In this document: piece by piece, positions 39,024 to 49,500 of the stretch
How the letters are laid out: each line of letters starts with the position of its first letter
How positions within the stretch are numbered: the first letter of the stretch is position 1
Assembly (NCBI GenBank): GCA_025210695.1
Contig: JAOARE010000008.1
Location: 62,001 to 126,000 of the forward strand
Length of the DNA: 64,000 nucleotides
Direction of reading: 5' to 3'
DNA from: Rickettsiales bacterium
GTDB lineage: Bacteria > Pseudomonadota > Alphaproteobacteria > Rickettsiales > CANDYO01
The notes under the pieces: generated by a model
Told to the model about the DNA's origin: nothing
What the model saw: the letters and a program-made list of their open reading frames with translations, nothing else
Database searches by the model: none
Made by a program: the position numbers and the translations under genes

Positions 39024-39752
39024 ATGGCTGAAGAGAGAATCGCTAAAATCATTGCCAGAGCTGGAATTTGCTCCAGACGAGAAGCTGAAAGACTTATCAC
39101 CGAAGGTAGAGTAACTTATAAAGGAGAAGTAATTGAAACTCCTGCGCTTAAATTCACCAGTATGAAGGGCATTAAAGTTGATGGATATTCTTTAGAAAAG
39201 CCCCAAAGTAAATTATGGTTATACCATAAGCCATTTGGGCTAATAGTTTCCCATCAAGATGATCAAGGAAGGGAAACAATCTTTGATAATCTCCCCATCA
39301 ATGAAAGAGTCATTTCTGTGGGGAGGTTAGATAAAAACACCTCAGGTCTTCTGCTTTTAACCAATGATGGAGAATTGGCCAGAAAGCTAGAGCTTCCAGA
39401 AAATAATTTCAAACGTGTATATATGGTTAGGGTTTTTGGTCAGCTTAATTTCCCTCTAATAAAAAAAGAATTATCAAAACCAATCACCATAGATGGCGTA
39501 ACTTATCGCCCAGTAAAAATTGAATTAGAGCATAAAGGCCCGCAAAACCACTGGCTTCGCTTAACCATAACAGAAGGAAAAAACCGAGAAATTCGTAATA
39601 TTCTCAATCATTTTGATCTTAGGATTAATAAACTTATCCGTATCCAATACGGCCCCTTCGAATTGCTAGATCTAAAATTAGAACATGTTTATGAAGTGAC
39701 CGATTGGAAAAAAGTCCTGAAAAATAGGTTAAGCAGAACCGACTTCTCTTAA
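39024..39752 (+). CDS. rluB: 23S rRNA pseudouridine synthase, RluB/RsuA family
   Basis: A 242-residue enzyme. An N-terminal S4 RNA-binding domain (about 4-60; IAKIIARAGICSRREAERLI) is followed by the catalytic domain with GRLDKNTSGLLLLTNDG holding the catalytic aspartate, and KNREIRNILNHF near the end. The domain order and length suit RluB; RluE or RsuA cannot be excluded by eye. It modifies ribosomal RNA. It starts just after the repeat-bounded cassette. Confidence 0.88.
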   Translation: MAEERIAKIIARAGICSRREAERLITEGRVTYKGEVIETPALKFTSMKGIKVDGYSLEKPQSKLWLYHKPFGLIVSHQDDQGRETIFDNLPINERVISVGRLDKNTSGLLLLTNDGELARKLELPENNFKRVYMVRVFGQLNFPLIKKELSKPITIDGVTYRPVKIELEHKGPQNHWLRLTITEGKNREIRNILNHFDLRINKLIRIQYGPFELLDLKLEHVYEVTDWKKVLKNRLSRTDFS

Positions 39753-39842
39753 AAAACAAAATTTAGTATTTGTTATTCGCTAAAAGTTGAGGCGCTAATA
39801 AAACTCCTTTTTATAAATATTAATATAAGCTATTATTAAATA

Positions 39843-39944
39843 ATGGAAAGTGGCGATACGCAAGAACTAAACCAGTCAATATTTGATTGTACGATGTTTA
39901 AAGATAAGAAGTTTTGTGAAAGATACATAGGAGGGCAATTATGA
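39843..39944 (+). CDS. Hypothetical 33-residue leader peptide
   Basis: ATG 39843 encodes 33 residues beginning MESGDTQELNQSIFDCTMF and ending IGGQL. Its TGA overlaps the ATG of the next gene (ATGA), and the AGGAGG site for that gene lies inside its last codons, so the two are probably coupled. The peptide matches no family I know. It could be a real microprotein or a leader that sets translation of the downstream gene. Confidence 0.4.
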   Translation: MESGDTQELNQSIFDCTMFKDKKFCERYIGGQL

Positions 39945-40192
39945 TCTTTACAGATATATATCGTGGTGCTGAAAAGGCTCTAGCATTCACAATGATAGGG
40001 ATGGTTATAAACTTTAATTATCCTATTAGTAAGTCCATTTTAAAAACCGCAACTATAATTGCAGGAGTAAATTGTTTTCTTGATTATAAATCTGATAATT
40101 ACGAGTCCATTGCTGCTTGCTCAATTATAGCTCCAATTTACTTAATCCATAATACTTTCTTTGGCGAATCGAGTGCTGATTACTGTGAATAG
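39941..40192 (+). CDS. Hypothetical small membrane protein
   Basis: An 83-residue protein with two or three hydrophobic segments (about 13-30, 33-48 and 57-72) and a short acidic Cys-containing tail. No family is recognised. Translation is supported by AGGAGG seven bases before ATG 39941, the best ribosome binding site in this part of the window, and by coupling to the upstream 33-residue frame. It converges on another small membrane-protein gene two bases beyond its stop. Confidence 0.55.
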   Translation: MIFTDIYRGAEKALAFTMIGMVINFNYPISKSILKTATIIAGVNCFLDYKSDNYESIAACSIIAPIYLIHNTFFGESSADYCE

Positions 40193-40194
40193 GT

Positions 40195-40584
40195 CTAAAT
40201 TATAAATATATCGCTTAAATGAATTTTAAGTGATAAATCAAGCACTGCATCAAATGCCAAAACTTCCCCTAATAAACAACTGCTCACTTTATCTGAATCA
40301 TAACAAGGAATTTCTTGGGATTCTTTGAAGCATTTTTGCTCCTCACCTTTATGGTATAAATCACCATCTCTTAAGGAATAACCAATCATAGCACCACTAA
40401 TAATTAGCTTAGTAAAAGCTATAGAACGAACTGCATATTTATAATCAACAACAAACTTATGGTGGTATTCTTGATTCTGAAATAGAGTTGAAGCAAAAAG
40501 AACAGACATAGAAATAAAATTACCAACCAATGGTGGAGAAGATATTATAGCCCCCATATTGCTTAGCCTAAATACACTATTCAT
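40195..40584 (-). CDS. Hypothetical membrane protein next to parB
   Basis: The 129-residue product has two moderately hydrophobic segments (about 20-34 and 56-68), then a polar part with three cysteines (KCFKES, IPCYDS, SSCLLG). No family is recognised. It starts two bases after parB stops, on the same strand, so it is likely the last gene of the parAB transcript. A role in chromosome segregation is not implied by the sequence. Confidence 0.5.
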   Translation of the reverse strand: MNSVFRLSNMGAIISSPPLVGNFISMSVLFASTLFQNQEYHHKFVVDYKYAVRSIAFTKLIISGAMIGYSLRDGDLYHKGEEQKCFKESQEIPCYDSDKVSSCLLGEVLAFDAVLDLSLKIHLSDIFII

Positions 40585-40586
40585 AG

Positions 40587-41453
40587 TTATTTTATAGAAC
40601 CAGTTAGCTTTCTAATAATCAAATCCAGTTCTTCTAATCCATCACAAAATAATGATACTTTGGCTCCATCGTTATGGCAATCAACCTTAACTTTTATCTG
40701 CCCTCCAAGAGAAGCATTAAGCGCCTTCTCAATGGCTAATAAATCGTAATCATCTCCCATATGTTGTATATATTTTTTACCAGAAGGCTTGGGAATTCTT
40801 GAGTTCTGTTTTGTCGATTTAATTAGCTGCTCAGTTTCTCTAACGTTAAGGTCATTTTTTATAATTTGATCGGCAATTTCTTCAGCATTTGGAACATTCA
40901 TTAGTAACTTAGCATGTCCCACATTTATTGAGCCATCTTTAAGATGCTTCTTCACCCCATCTGGTAAGCTAAGTAGCCTGATTAAATTGCCTATATGGCT
41001 TCTGCTTTTACTAACCACAGTGCCCAATTTTTCTTGGCTATAACCATATTCCTTTATTAGTTTGCTATAACTTTCGGCCTCTTCTAATGCAGATAAATCT
41101 TCACGCTGAACATTCTCTATCAAAGCCAACTCTAAAGACTTTAGCTCATCTGCATTCTTAATAATTGCTGGAATATAAGCTAATCCCAGGGCCTTAGAAG
41201 CTCTCCATCTTCTCTCTCCGGCAATAAGTTTATATTTACCAAAATCTACAGGCCTAATTAGAATTGGCTGTAATACTCCATTTTGAGCGATTGAATTTTG
41301 CAGCTCTTCAAGCTCTTCTAATTTAAAATCAGTTCTTGGCTGACTAGAATTAGGAAAAATATCTGATATTAACACTTCACTTAATCTTTCATTTTCTTTG
41401 TCTGTATCTCCTATAAGAGCTGAAAGTCCTCTGCCTAAACCTCTTGATCTCAT
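40587..41453 (-). CDS. parB: Chromosome partitioning protein ParB
   Basis: A 288-residue ParB. The N-terminus RSRGLGRGLSALIGD is the ParA-interacting box. The CTPase/ParB domain has LIAGERRWRASKALGL and ENVQREDLSALEEA, and the helix-turn-helix reads GYSQEKLGTVVSKSRSHIGN. It loads onto parS and spreads near the origin. It overlaps parA by four bases. A perfect parS-like palindrome lies 1.3 kb away in rsmG. Confidence 0.96.
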   Translation of the reverse strand: MRSRGLGRGLSALIGDTDKENERLSEVLISDIFPNSSQPRTDFKLEELEELQNSIAQNGVLQPILIRPVDFGKYKLIAGERRWRASKALGLAYIPAIIKNADELKSLELALIENVQREDLSALEEAESYSKLIKEYGYSQEKLGTVVSKSRSHIGNLIRLLSLPDGVKKHLKDGSINVGHAKLLMNVPNAEEIADQIIKNDLNVRETEQLIKSTKQNSRIPKPSGKKYIQHMGDDYDLLAIEKALNASLGGQIKVKVDCHNDGAKVSLFCDGLEELDLIIRKLTGSIK

Positions 41454-42229
41454 GATTTTTCCTCTTTTTCTAGAATTTCTTTAACTAACTCTATATATGC
41501 TAAAGACCCTGCGCATCTTACATCATAAATAATTGCTGGCTTTCCATGCGATGGAGCCTCAGAAACTCGAACATTTCTAGGAATGATTGTGTTAAACACC
41601 GCGTCACCTAAATATCCCCTAACATCATCTTCTACTTGGGTGGTTAAATTATAACGCCTGTCATACATAGTTAGTAATACACCTTCTATGGACAGCCTTG
41701 GATTGAGCTTTTTCTGAACTAAATTGATAGTTTTTAATAGATGGCTTAACCCTTCTAGGGCAAAAAATTCGCATTGTAACGGTATTAAAACTGACTTTGC
41801 TATTACTAATGCATTCACCGTTAAAAGACCTAGAGATGGCGGGCAATCAATAAAAATGTAATCATATTGATCAATAACCGGGGCTAATCTATCTTTTAAA
41901 ACAAACTCTCTGCCCTTTTCTTCCACCAACTCCACTTCAGCCCCTGAAAGGTCAACGGTAGCCACTACAACATCTATATTGTTAATTTCGCTAGATTTTA
42001 TAACTTTCTTTGCTGGAGTTTTTTCCACTAACAAATCATAGACTGTTAAGTCTCTTTTGTCTCTATCAAATCCCATTCCTGTGCTAGCATTTCCCTGTGG
42101 ATCAAGATCAACTAGCAAAACTTTATGGTCAATTGCAGCCATAGCTGTAGCTAAATTTACTGCAGTGGTTGTTTTTCCAACCCCACCTTTTTGATTGACA
42201 ATTGCAATAATTTTAACATTTTTTATCAT
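41450..42229 (-). CDS. parA: Chromosome partitioning ATPase ParA
   Basis: A 259-residue ParA/Soj-type ATPase. The deviant Walker A is NQKGGVGKTTTAVNLA (about 12-27), Walker A' DLDPQGNASTGMG follows, and Walker B is YIFIDCPPSLG. There is no N-terminal DNA-binding extension, which is the chromosomal type rather than the plasmid P1 type. It moves ParB-parS complexes over the nucleoid. It overlaps rsmG by 17 bases and parB by four. Confidence 0.97.
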   Translation of the reverse strand: MIKNVKIIAIVNQKGGVGKTTTAVNLATAMAAIDHKVLLVDLDPQGNASTGMGFDRDKRDLTVYDLLVEKTPAKKVIKSSEINNIDVVVATVDLSGAEVELVEEKGREFVLKDRLAPVIDQYDYIFIDCPPSLGLLTVNALVIAKSVLIPLQCEFFALEGLSHLLKTINLVQKKLNPRLSIEGVLLTMYDRRYNLTTQVEDDVRGYLGDAVFNTIIPRNVRVSEAPSHGKPAIIYDVRCAGSLAYIELVKEILEKEEKS

Positions 42230-42791
42230 TATGTCTTAACTCTAAAACGCCCCCATCTTCGGAGGTTTGGCTTTTATGTATTATATACTGAAAACTCCAT
42301 TTTTCTGAAGCCTTTTTTATTTCATCTCGAATATTTTTTCCCTTCAGCAGGATATACCTTGTGTTTTTCTTAGCTATTCCTTCAGTTAAAGAAAGAACAT
42401 TGTCTAAACTTGCAAGCCCTCTAGCTGTTATCACATCACATTTATCCACCTTCATTTCTTTAACATTTTTGTTATGAATGTTCACTTTGTTTTCTGAGAT
42501 AGACCTTGCTACAGCTAGAAAATCAGCTTTTTTCTTTACTTTCTCAACAAGATTCACTTCCTTAATTCCAGCAAAAGAAAGCATTAACCCCGGGAAGCCA
42601 GCCCCAGAACCTATATCGTAAACAATCTCTGATTCTTTTATGTAATTTGTAAGCTGCAACGAATCCAAGATATGTCTATCTACAAGCTCCTGCTTGTTTC
42701 TAATTGACACTAGATTTATTTTTTCATTCCAAGCTAGAAGCAATTCTATATATTTCTCAATTGCTCCACGTGGAGCATTTTTATAATCCAT
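42213..42791 (-). CDS. rsmG: 16S rRNA (guanine-N7) methyltransferase RsmG
   Basis: A 192-residue SAM-dependent methyltransferase (GidB). The motif [16 protein letters not shown] at about 60 binds [14 protein letters not shown] and ITARGLASL are family motifs. It makes m7G527 in 16S rRNA. The codons for residues Ala6 to Ala10 (APRGA) also spell a 16-base parS-like palindrome. It overlaps mnmG by 11 bases and parA by 17, in the classic mnmG-rsmG-parA-parB order. Confidence 0.96.
   Translation of the reverse strand: MDYKNAPRGAIEKYIELLLAWNEKINLVSIRNKQELVDRHILDSLQLTNYIKESEIVYDIGSGAGFPGLMLSFAGIKEVNLVEKVKKKADFLAVARSISENKVNIHNKNVKEMKVDKCDVITARGLASLDNVLSLTEGIAKKNTRYILLKGKNIRDEIKKASEKWSFQYIIHKSQTSEDGGVLELRHNDKKC
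42762..42777. promoter_or_regulatory. Predicted parS centromere site
   Basis: TGCTCCACGTGGAGCA is a perfect 16-base palindrome and matches the common parS sequence TGTTCCACGTGGAACA at all but two symmetric positions. It lies inside rsmG, 1.3 kb from parB and 11 kb from the predicted oriC. It is the only full palindrome around CACGTG I found in the window. Confidence 0.8.
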
Positions 42792-44625
42792 ACTCTTTCC
42801 TTAAATAAACAACCAAAGACACAACCGCTGCTGGAGTCACCCCAGCTACTCTACTAGCCGCCCCTATGCTAAAAGGCTTGCTGGCATTGAGCTTTTCTTT
42901 TGCTTCATTAGAAAGACTCTCAATCAAGTTGTAATTTATATCAGCTGGAATTTGCATGGATTCATGCTCTTTAAAAAGCTTGATGTCTTCGCTTTGTCTT
43001 ACTAAATAAAATTGATATTTGGCTTCAGTAACAAGCCTAGGCCTAATATATTCTGGGATAAAGTCTAATTCTGGCCAAACTTTAAGAACATCTCTAAAGC
43101 CAATATTTGGATAAGCCAAAAGCCTAAAGGCTGATTTGTGCACTCCATCTTGAGCAATATTAATTCCATAGGAAGATAGCTTACTTGGAGTAACAGTTAA
43201 TTGCTGAAGCTTATTTCTTCCTTCGTTCAACAAAGATAAATTTTTCTTAAATATCTCTACTTGATCAGAAGACAAAAGACCTCTTGATATAGCCATATGT
43301 GAAAGTCGCAAATCGGCATTGTCTGCCCTTAAGGACAGTCTATATTCAGACCTAGAAGTGAGCACCCTATAGGGCTCTGACGCACCAAAAGTTATTAGAT
43401 CGTCAATCATGACGCCAATGTATCCTTGAGATCTGTCAAGAATAAAACTTTCTGATGACCCGGCGTTTAACCCTGCAACCAATCCCTGGCCCGCCGCCTC
43501 TTCATAGCCGGTTGTACCATTAATTTGTCCCGCCAAAAACAAACCTTTAATCTTTTTGGTTTCCAGGGTTGGCTTTATCTCGCTTGGATGAACATGATCA
43601 TATTCTATAGCATAGCCATATTTTAATACCCTAACATTCTCAAGTCCCAAAATTGTACGAAGAAACTCTAACTGAGCCTCTTCCGGCAAAGAAGTGGAAA
43701 TTCCGCTAGGATAGATAACATTACTATCTAGACCTTCTGGCTCAAGAAAAATCTGATGCGATTTCTTGTGAGCAAAACGAGTAATCTTGTCTTCAATTGA
43801 AGGGCAATAGCGCGGACCATTCCCTTCAAACTCCCCCTGAAACATAGGAGAATTATGAGCATTGTCCATGATAATTTGATGGCTCTTCTCATTAGTATGG
43901 GTGATATAACAATCAATTTGTGGCAGTTCTATTTTATCAGTAAAACTTGAAAAAGGCTTAGGAGGATTATCGCCCGGCTGCTTCTCTAAAACCGCCCAAT
44001 TAATGCTACTAGCATCAAGCCTAGCAGGAGTGCCAGTCTTCAATCGACCAAGCTTAAAACCTATTCTTTTTAAAGTATTTGCTAAACCAATGGACGGGTT
44101 TTCGCCTGCTCTACCTGCTGGAATTTTTGTAGAGCCAACTCGAATCAAGCCATTTAAGAAAGTTCCTGTTGTTAGAATAACTTTAGAAGAAAAAATCTTC
44201 TCTCCATCTGCTAAAATAACAGCTTTAACCTCTTCGTTTTCAACAACAAGATCCTCAACTGAAGCATATTTAATTTCAAGATTCTTAGTTGCCGAAAGAA
44301 TAGACTGCACAGCTTTACGGTATAAAACTCGATCAGCCTGGGCCCTCGGGCCATGCACTGCCGCACCTTTGCTGGCGTTTAAAATCTTAGAATGAATGCT
44401 TGCCTTATCAATGGCTCTAGCCATTACTCCACCAAGGGCATCCACTTCCTTAACAATTATTCCCTTGGCAACTCCTCCAATGGAAGGATTACAGGACATT
44501 TCACCAAGATTATCTTGCTTTAATGTGATGAGTAAAGTATTAGCACCAGACCTAGCAGCGCTAGAAGCAGCCTCAACACCTGCATGTCCACCGCCAATAA
44601 TAATCACGTCATAGGAACTTGTCAT
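42781..44625 (-). CDS. mnmG: tRNA uridine 5-carboxymethylaminomethyl modification enzyme MnmG
   Basis: A 614-residue FAD-dependent protein (GidA). The FAD dinucleotide motif [13 protein letters not shown] opens the protein; [24 protein letters not shown] and TGTPARLD are family motifs. GCGGQ-like [18 protein letters not shown] and a C-terminal helical domain follow. With MnmE it modifies the wobble uridine of several tRNAs. It leads the mnmG-rsmG-parAB run. The repeat-filled gap upstream separates it from mnmE. Confidence 0.97.
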   Translation of the reverse strand: MTSSYDVIIIGGGHAGVEAASSAARSGANTLLITLKQDNLGEMSCNPSIGGVAKGIIVKEVDALGGVMARAIDKASIHSKILNASKGAAVHGPRAQADRVLYRKAVQSILSATKNLEIKYASVEDLVVENEEVKAVILADGEKIFSSKVILTTGTFLNGLIRVGSTKIPAGRAGENPSIGLANTLKRIGFKLGRLKTGTPARLDASSINWAVLEKQPGDNPPKPFSSFTDKIELPQIDCYITHTNEKSHQIIMDNAHNSPMFQGEFEGNGPRYCPSIEDKITRFAHKKSHQIFLEPEGLDSNVIYPSGISTSLPEEAQLEFLRTILGLENVRVLKYGYAIEYDHVHPSEIKPTLETKKIKGLFLAGQINGTTGYEEAAGQGLVAGLNAGSSESFILDRSQGYIGVMIDDLITFGASEPYRVLTSRSEYRLSLRADNADLRLSHMAISRGLLSSDQVEIFKKNLSLLNEGRNKLQQLTVTPSKLSSYGINIAQDGVHKSAFRLLAYPNIGFRDVLKVWPELDFIPEYIRPRLVTEAKYQFYLVRQSEDIKLFKEHESMQIPADINYNLIESLSNEAKEKLNASKPFSIGAASRVAGVTPAAVVSLVVYLRKEYGL

Positions 44626-44766
44626 AAGAGCTTAAAACTTTAAAGAATAATCAATGGAATATAAGCTATTAGGGGCAAAATGTCAAGTTCATTAACTTAA
44701 GCTTAACAATGGTATGGATTGTTAATTTTACGATACTGTATGTTCCCTTTTTATTGTTTGTTTGTC

Positions 44767-44904
44767 CTGGATTCTGGTTTTAGGTTTGCTGGGCCCTCGG
44801 CCCTTCGGGCCAAGGGTGACGGAAGAAGGAGGTGTGCCAAGGGTGACGGAAGAGGGGGCACAATGGCGACGAAGAAGGGCAAGGATGACGGAAGAAGGTA
44901 GGTG
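44767..44904. repeat. Diverged GC-rich copies of the intergenic repeat
   Basis: Read on the minus strand, this carries the same formula as the copies at 37-39 kb. An end like CCGTCACCC leads to a hairpin (GGCCCGAAGGGCC) and then AGAATCCAGG at 44767. Three or four degraded tandem ends with GTGACGGAAGAAGG follow up to 44904. It is the most GC-rich patch in the window. It lies in the 551-base gap between mnmG and mnmE, which has no gene; the frames crossing it are simple by-products of the repeats. Confidence 0.55.
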
Positions 44905-45031
44905 AATTAAGGGAAGGTAGTGGCTAAGGATAAGAGATAAAGATGGAAAATAGATATGATGGTTATGAAAGCTTAAACTGAGCAATAAAAAGAAGATGAA
45001 TTAGATCAAAGAGTCTCTAATAGAGTTTTTT

Positions 45032-45072
45032 CTGGATTCTTGAAAACCTAACGGTTTTCGAGAGTTGTGATG
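45032..45072. repeat. Diverged right end of the intergenic repeat
   Basis: CTGGATTC is followed by a perfect hairpin GAAAACC-TAAC-GGTTTTC and GAGAGTTGTGATG, a degraded form of GAATGACG. Just before it, GATGAATTAG and CTCTAATAG resemble the reverse complement of the internal segment of copy A. It supports a second insertion of the element in the mnmG-mnmE gap. Confidence 0.5.
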
Positions 45073-45126
45073 CTATATTTAAAATAGCTGGAGTTATCTT
45101 TGATTATGTTTTTGTTATTTTTATAG

Positions 45127-45175
45127 CCTCCATTTATAAATGAGCTAATTTCTAGCGTATATGATTATGATGGAG
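45127..45175 (-). terminator. Nested stem-loop just after mnmE
   Basis: CCTCCAT (45127-45133) pairs with ATGGAGG (45169-45175), and inside lies a second hairpin GCTA-ATTTC-TAGC (45144-45156). It starts one base after the mnmE stop on the minus strand and is followed by an AT-rich run. It may end transcription, although the long loop is unusual for an intrinsic terminator. Confidence 0.35.
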
Positions 45176-45176
45176 G

Positions 45177-46502
45177 TTATTTTCCTATACAAAACTTGAT
45201 GAATATTTCATCTAATATGGTTTCAACGTCAATATTTCCAACTATTTGTCCTAAAGCTCTGGCAGCCAGGCGCAAATCTTCACAGGCAAGTTCTAATTGA
45301 TTGTCCAGTGTAAAGCAATTTAGGCTCTCTAAACAATCATTTAAGTAACGGCGATGACGTTCTCTGGTGATTATTGGATCAGAAGAGGGAGAGAATTTAT
45401 TAGAAATTTCTGAAGATAATTTCTCTAAAAATAAATCTAGTCCTAAATTTTCTTTAACTGATATTTCAATAGCATCTTCATGCTTTACAACAGAATCTTG
45501 ATCTATTTTATTAATAACTATGATGGTGTTTTTATCCATTATTGCAGATATTTCTGGGGCTAGACTTTTTTTATCATTGGCTGCCATTATAACAATTTTT
45601 ATATCTGCATTTTCAGCTTTCATATGAGCCCTATCAATGCCTTCTCTTTCTATTATATCTTCACTTTCTCTAATTCCTGCAGTGTCTGCTATGGTTACAG
45701 GATATCCCGCTAAGTCTAAATGAACTTCTATGATATCTCTGGTGGTCCCAGCGATGCTTGAAACAATAGCCACATCTCTTTTTGCTAAATAATTGAGTAA
45801 ACTAGATTTACCAACATTAGGTGCGCCTAAAATGGCCACATGAATTCCTCGACGAAGAATTTCGCCTCGATTATTGTCATTTAAATGAGACTCTAGATTT
45901 TTTTTTAAAAGAGTTACCTCGTTATTAACCTGGTCTATTACTTCATTTGGAATATCATCTTCTGGAAAGTCAAGAAAAGCTTCGATTAGAGCCAAGACAT
46001 GAATTAGCTTGAGTTTCCAATCTTCATATAAATTTGCTAAATTTCCTTGCATTTGCCTCATGGCCTGCTGCTGCTGGATTATAGTTTCTGATTCAATTAA
46101 ATCTGCCAGACCTTCTGCAGCGGTTAAATCCATTTTGCCATTCAAGAAAGCGCGCTTTGAAAACTCGCCAGGATTAGCTAAGCGAAAATTTGTAAAACCA
46201 GCTAAAATTTTTACGAGAAGATTGATGATTGCTTTACTACCGTGAATATGTAATTCAACCACATCTTCACCTGTAAAGCTATTTGGGGAAGAAAAAGTTA
46301 ATATTACCGCTTTATCAATGAGCTGATTAGTGATAGGATTAATTATGTTCCTCAAAGTTGCCTGTCGTGCTTTGGGAGGATCTTTTTTTGTTAGTTGGTT
46401 TATACAGCTAAAGGCATTAGGGCCTGAGATACGGATGATGGCAACCCCTGATTTTCCAGGAGGTGTGGCAAGAGCAAAGATTGTTTTTTTGTCATTAAGC
46501 AT
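45177..46502 (-). CDS. mnmE: tRNA modification GTPase MnmE
   Basis: A 441-residue GTPase. The N-terminal tetrahydrofolate-binding domain (ALATPPGKSGVAIIRISG) and helical domain are followed by a G domain (GAPNVGKSSLLN, TIADTAGIRE, INKID). The C-terminus is the family's CIGK motif with the catalytic cysteine. It works with MnmG on wobble uridines. The gene is 551 bases from mnmG on the same strand, the space being taken by repeats, so they are probably transcribed separately. Confidence 0.97.
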   Translation of the reverse strand: MLNDKKTIFALATPPGKSGVAIIRISGPNAFSCINQLTKKDPPKARQATLRNIINPITNQLIDKAVILTFSSPNSFTGEDVVELHIHGSKAIINLLVKILAGFTNFRLANPGEFSKRAFLNGKMDLTAAEGLADLIESETIIQQQQAMRQMQGNLANLYEDWKLKLIHVLALIEAFLDFPEDDIPNEVIDQVNNEVTLLKKNLESHLNDNNRGEILRRGIHVAILGAPNVGKSSLLNYLAKRDVAIVSSIAGTTRDIIEVHLDLAGYPVTIADTAGIRESEDIIEREGIDRAHMKAENADIKIVIMAANDKKSLAPEISAIMDKNTIIVINKIDQDSVVKHEDAIEISVKENLGLDLFLEKLSSEISNKFSPSSDPIITRERHRRYLNDCLESLNCFTLDNQLELACEDLRLAARALGQIVGNIDVETILDEIFIKFCIGK

Positions 46503-46542
46503 ATGGTTATTATAAATATATAAACATTAAAGAGCATACAAT

Positions 46543-49500
46543 ATGGAAAAATATGACTTCACAATGCAGCATCTTTATGGTGAGAATCATCACCATATTA
46601 CAAAAATTATAAACATTCTTCAAGCTTGTAAACTTGAAGAAACGTTTATACGCAAGTTTTATGCAACAATTCCTATGCTAAATCTCAAAGAAAGTGACTA
46701 TAGATTATATGCAGATCTTGTGAGAAATGCTTTCAATTTTCTTCAGAGACATGACACTTCGAAAGCAAAAGTAAAGCTATATCAAAGCTCTGGTGAAGAC
46801 GCTGATGACGATTATACAATTATTGAAATATTAAGTCGTGATATGCCTTTCATATTTGATTCAGCCATGTGTTTGCTTAACAGACTAGATATATCTGTAG
46901 ATAGAGCGGCTCATCCTACTATCTTTGTTAGTAGAGATGGAGATGGAAAATTATTATCAATTGATGAGGCATTAGCTAAAGATGGTGAAGAAGAGATTAT
47001 AATTCAGATTCTAACCTCTCATGCATTAACTGAAGATATTGCTGTAAAAGTGGAAACAGAACTTAATTCTATTCTTTCTTTGGTTGAAGCTGCAGTTTAC
47101 GATTGGAGAAAAACCTTAGACAAGTTACAGATGCATATAGATGCATTTGATAAAGCTCCTTATCTTGAAGAAGAGAAGTTGCATTATGAGCAAAAAGAAT
47201 TCCTTGAAAAGGTGCGAGATAAGTATTTTGTTTTCTTAGGAGCTGTGGAATATAGTTTTAATCATAAAAAAACAAAAGTTGAAGATTCTGCTTTAGGGAT
47301 TTTAAGGCTTGCTCCAGATCAATTTGATGAAGATATAGATGAGGTGGTTTTTGATTCTGGCTTTTTTGAAGATAAAAATCTTATTTCTATTAGTAAATTA
47401 AACAAAGCTTCTGTTGTGCATCGTGATGCTATTCTTGACTGTTTATGTATAAAAACTTTAGATAAAAAAGGAAATATAAAAAACGCCTCTATCTTTATAG
47501 GTTTATTTACTTCTATTTTATATTATCAAAGCGCCACGTTAATTCCCATTATCAGCGATAAATTACGTTTTGTTCTAAAAAAGGCAAATTTTAGTCCACA
47601 TAGCTATGCAGGAAAAGAGTTAGTTTCTATTATTGAAGCCTTGCCTAGAGATGAATTATTTGAAATTTCATCTGAGGAGTTATATCCCCTGGTAATGGAG
47701 ATATATGCCTTATTATTTGCCGCTGAATTAAGAGTGTTTTTACGCAAAAGAGGGGGGCATTTAAGCTGTTTACTGTTTTTGCCAACGGAATTGGCAAACT
47801 CTGAAAATGTGAAGAAGCTTAAAGCTAATTTGACTTTTGAATATGGTCCTATAATTAGCCATTCTTTTGCTCAAATTAATTCCTCTAGGTTATGTTACTA
47901 TTCTTTTATAATAGATTCTAAAGATGCTAATATTAACACCGCAGATCTTACTCAAATAGAAAAAGATCTTCGCTCTGTAATAAGGCCTTGGGATAGTTCT
48001 TTAAAAAAGTTGTTATTGAAAGAATATCCTAAACATAAAGCTCTAGATGTTTTTGCAAAATTCCAATTAGCATTCCCTGTTTCTTACCAAGAAAAGACAA
48101 ATTATAGCAAAACCATTATTGAGGATATTGAAAATATATCTTCTGTTGTAGAGAGCAAAAAAATAATTTTTAAGATTAGCCCAAGTATTGAAGGAAAAGT
48201 TAATTTAGCTCAATTAAAAATTTATCACCTAGAGGGATTAAATCTCTCTGAAATTATGCCAATGTTACAGAACATGGGGCTAAATGTTGTGGCAGAACAA
48301 ATTCATATAGTTGAACCTTTTGGTAATCAAGGGGAAGTATGGCTTCATCAATTTGTTTTAAAAGTTGATAAAGAAATAACCCAAATGATAGAAAATGCTC
48401 AAGAAAACATAGAAGAAGCATTTTATGCTATATGGTATGAAAAATGCCAGAATGACCCATATAATCAGTTGATCCTTAAAGCTAATTTAACCTATAGGCA
48501 GGTTACTATGCTTATGGCTCTCTCTGAATATTTATGCCAAATTAAAATTGGTTATAGTCATGAATATATAGGGCAGGTTCTTAATAAACATTCTAAAATT
48601 TCTAAGCTTCTAGTATCGCTGTTTTATAGTATGTTTAATGTTAAGTTAACTGGAGAAGAGCGCCTCAAACAATCTGAATCAATACGTTCAAACATAGAAA
48701 AAGAACTAACTCTTATTCATGATAATGTTGAAGATCAAATTTTAAGAAGATTTATCAATGTTTTAAATAATACCTTAAGAACTAATTACTTTTTGCGTGA
48801 TGAAAATGGTAAAGAAAAAGATTATATGTCTTTCAAAATTGATTCCGCTAAGATTATTAATATTCCTCCGCCAAGTCCATATAGAGAAATATTTGTTTAT
48901 TCAGCTAGCTTTGAGGCTATACACCTTAGAGGGGGAAAGGTTGCAAGAGGTGGCTTAAGATGGTCTGATCGCAGTGAGGATTATCGCACCGAGGTTTTAG
49001 GACTAATGAAAACTCAAGTAGTTAAGAATGCTGTAATTGTTCCTACTGGATCAAAAGGTGGTTTTGTTTTAAAGAACACAGCTGGACTAAGCAGAGACGA
49101 GTTTATGGCCAAAGGAAAAGAATGTTACAAGAACTTTCTTAGAGGGATGCTGGATATCACTGATAATATAATTGATGGGAAAGTTCATCATCCTAAACAT
49201 ATTGTTAGATATGATAAAGATGATGCATATCTAGTGGTGGCTGCAGATAAAGGAACGGCAACTTTCTCAGATATTGCTAATTCAATATCAGATGAATATA
49301 AGTTCTGGTTAGGTGATGCTTTTGCCTCTGGGGGATCAAAAGGATATGATCATAAAAAAATGGCTATTACTGCAAGAGGAGCATGGATTTCTGTTGCCAG
49401 ACATTTCCGTGAAATTGGCGTTGATGTAGATAAAGATGATTTCACAGTTGTTGGAATTGGTGATATGTCAGGTGATGTATTTGGTAATGGTATGTTGCTT

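Noticed and set aside
44719-44985. Open frames on both strands across the GC-rich gap between mnmG and mnmE
   Set aside because: They follow tandem repeat units, have no ribosome binding site and give repetitive sequences with no protein features.
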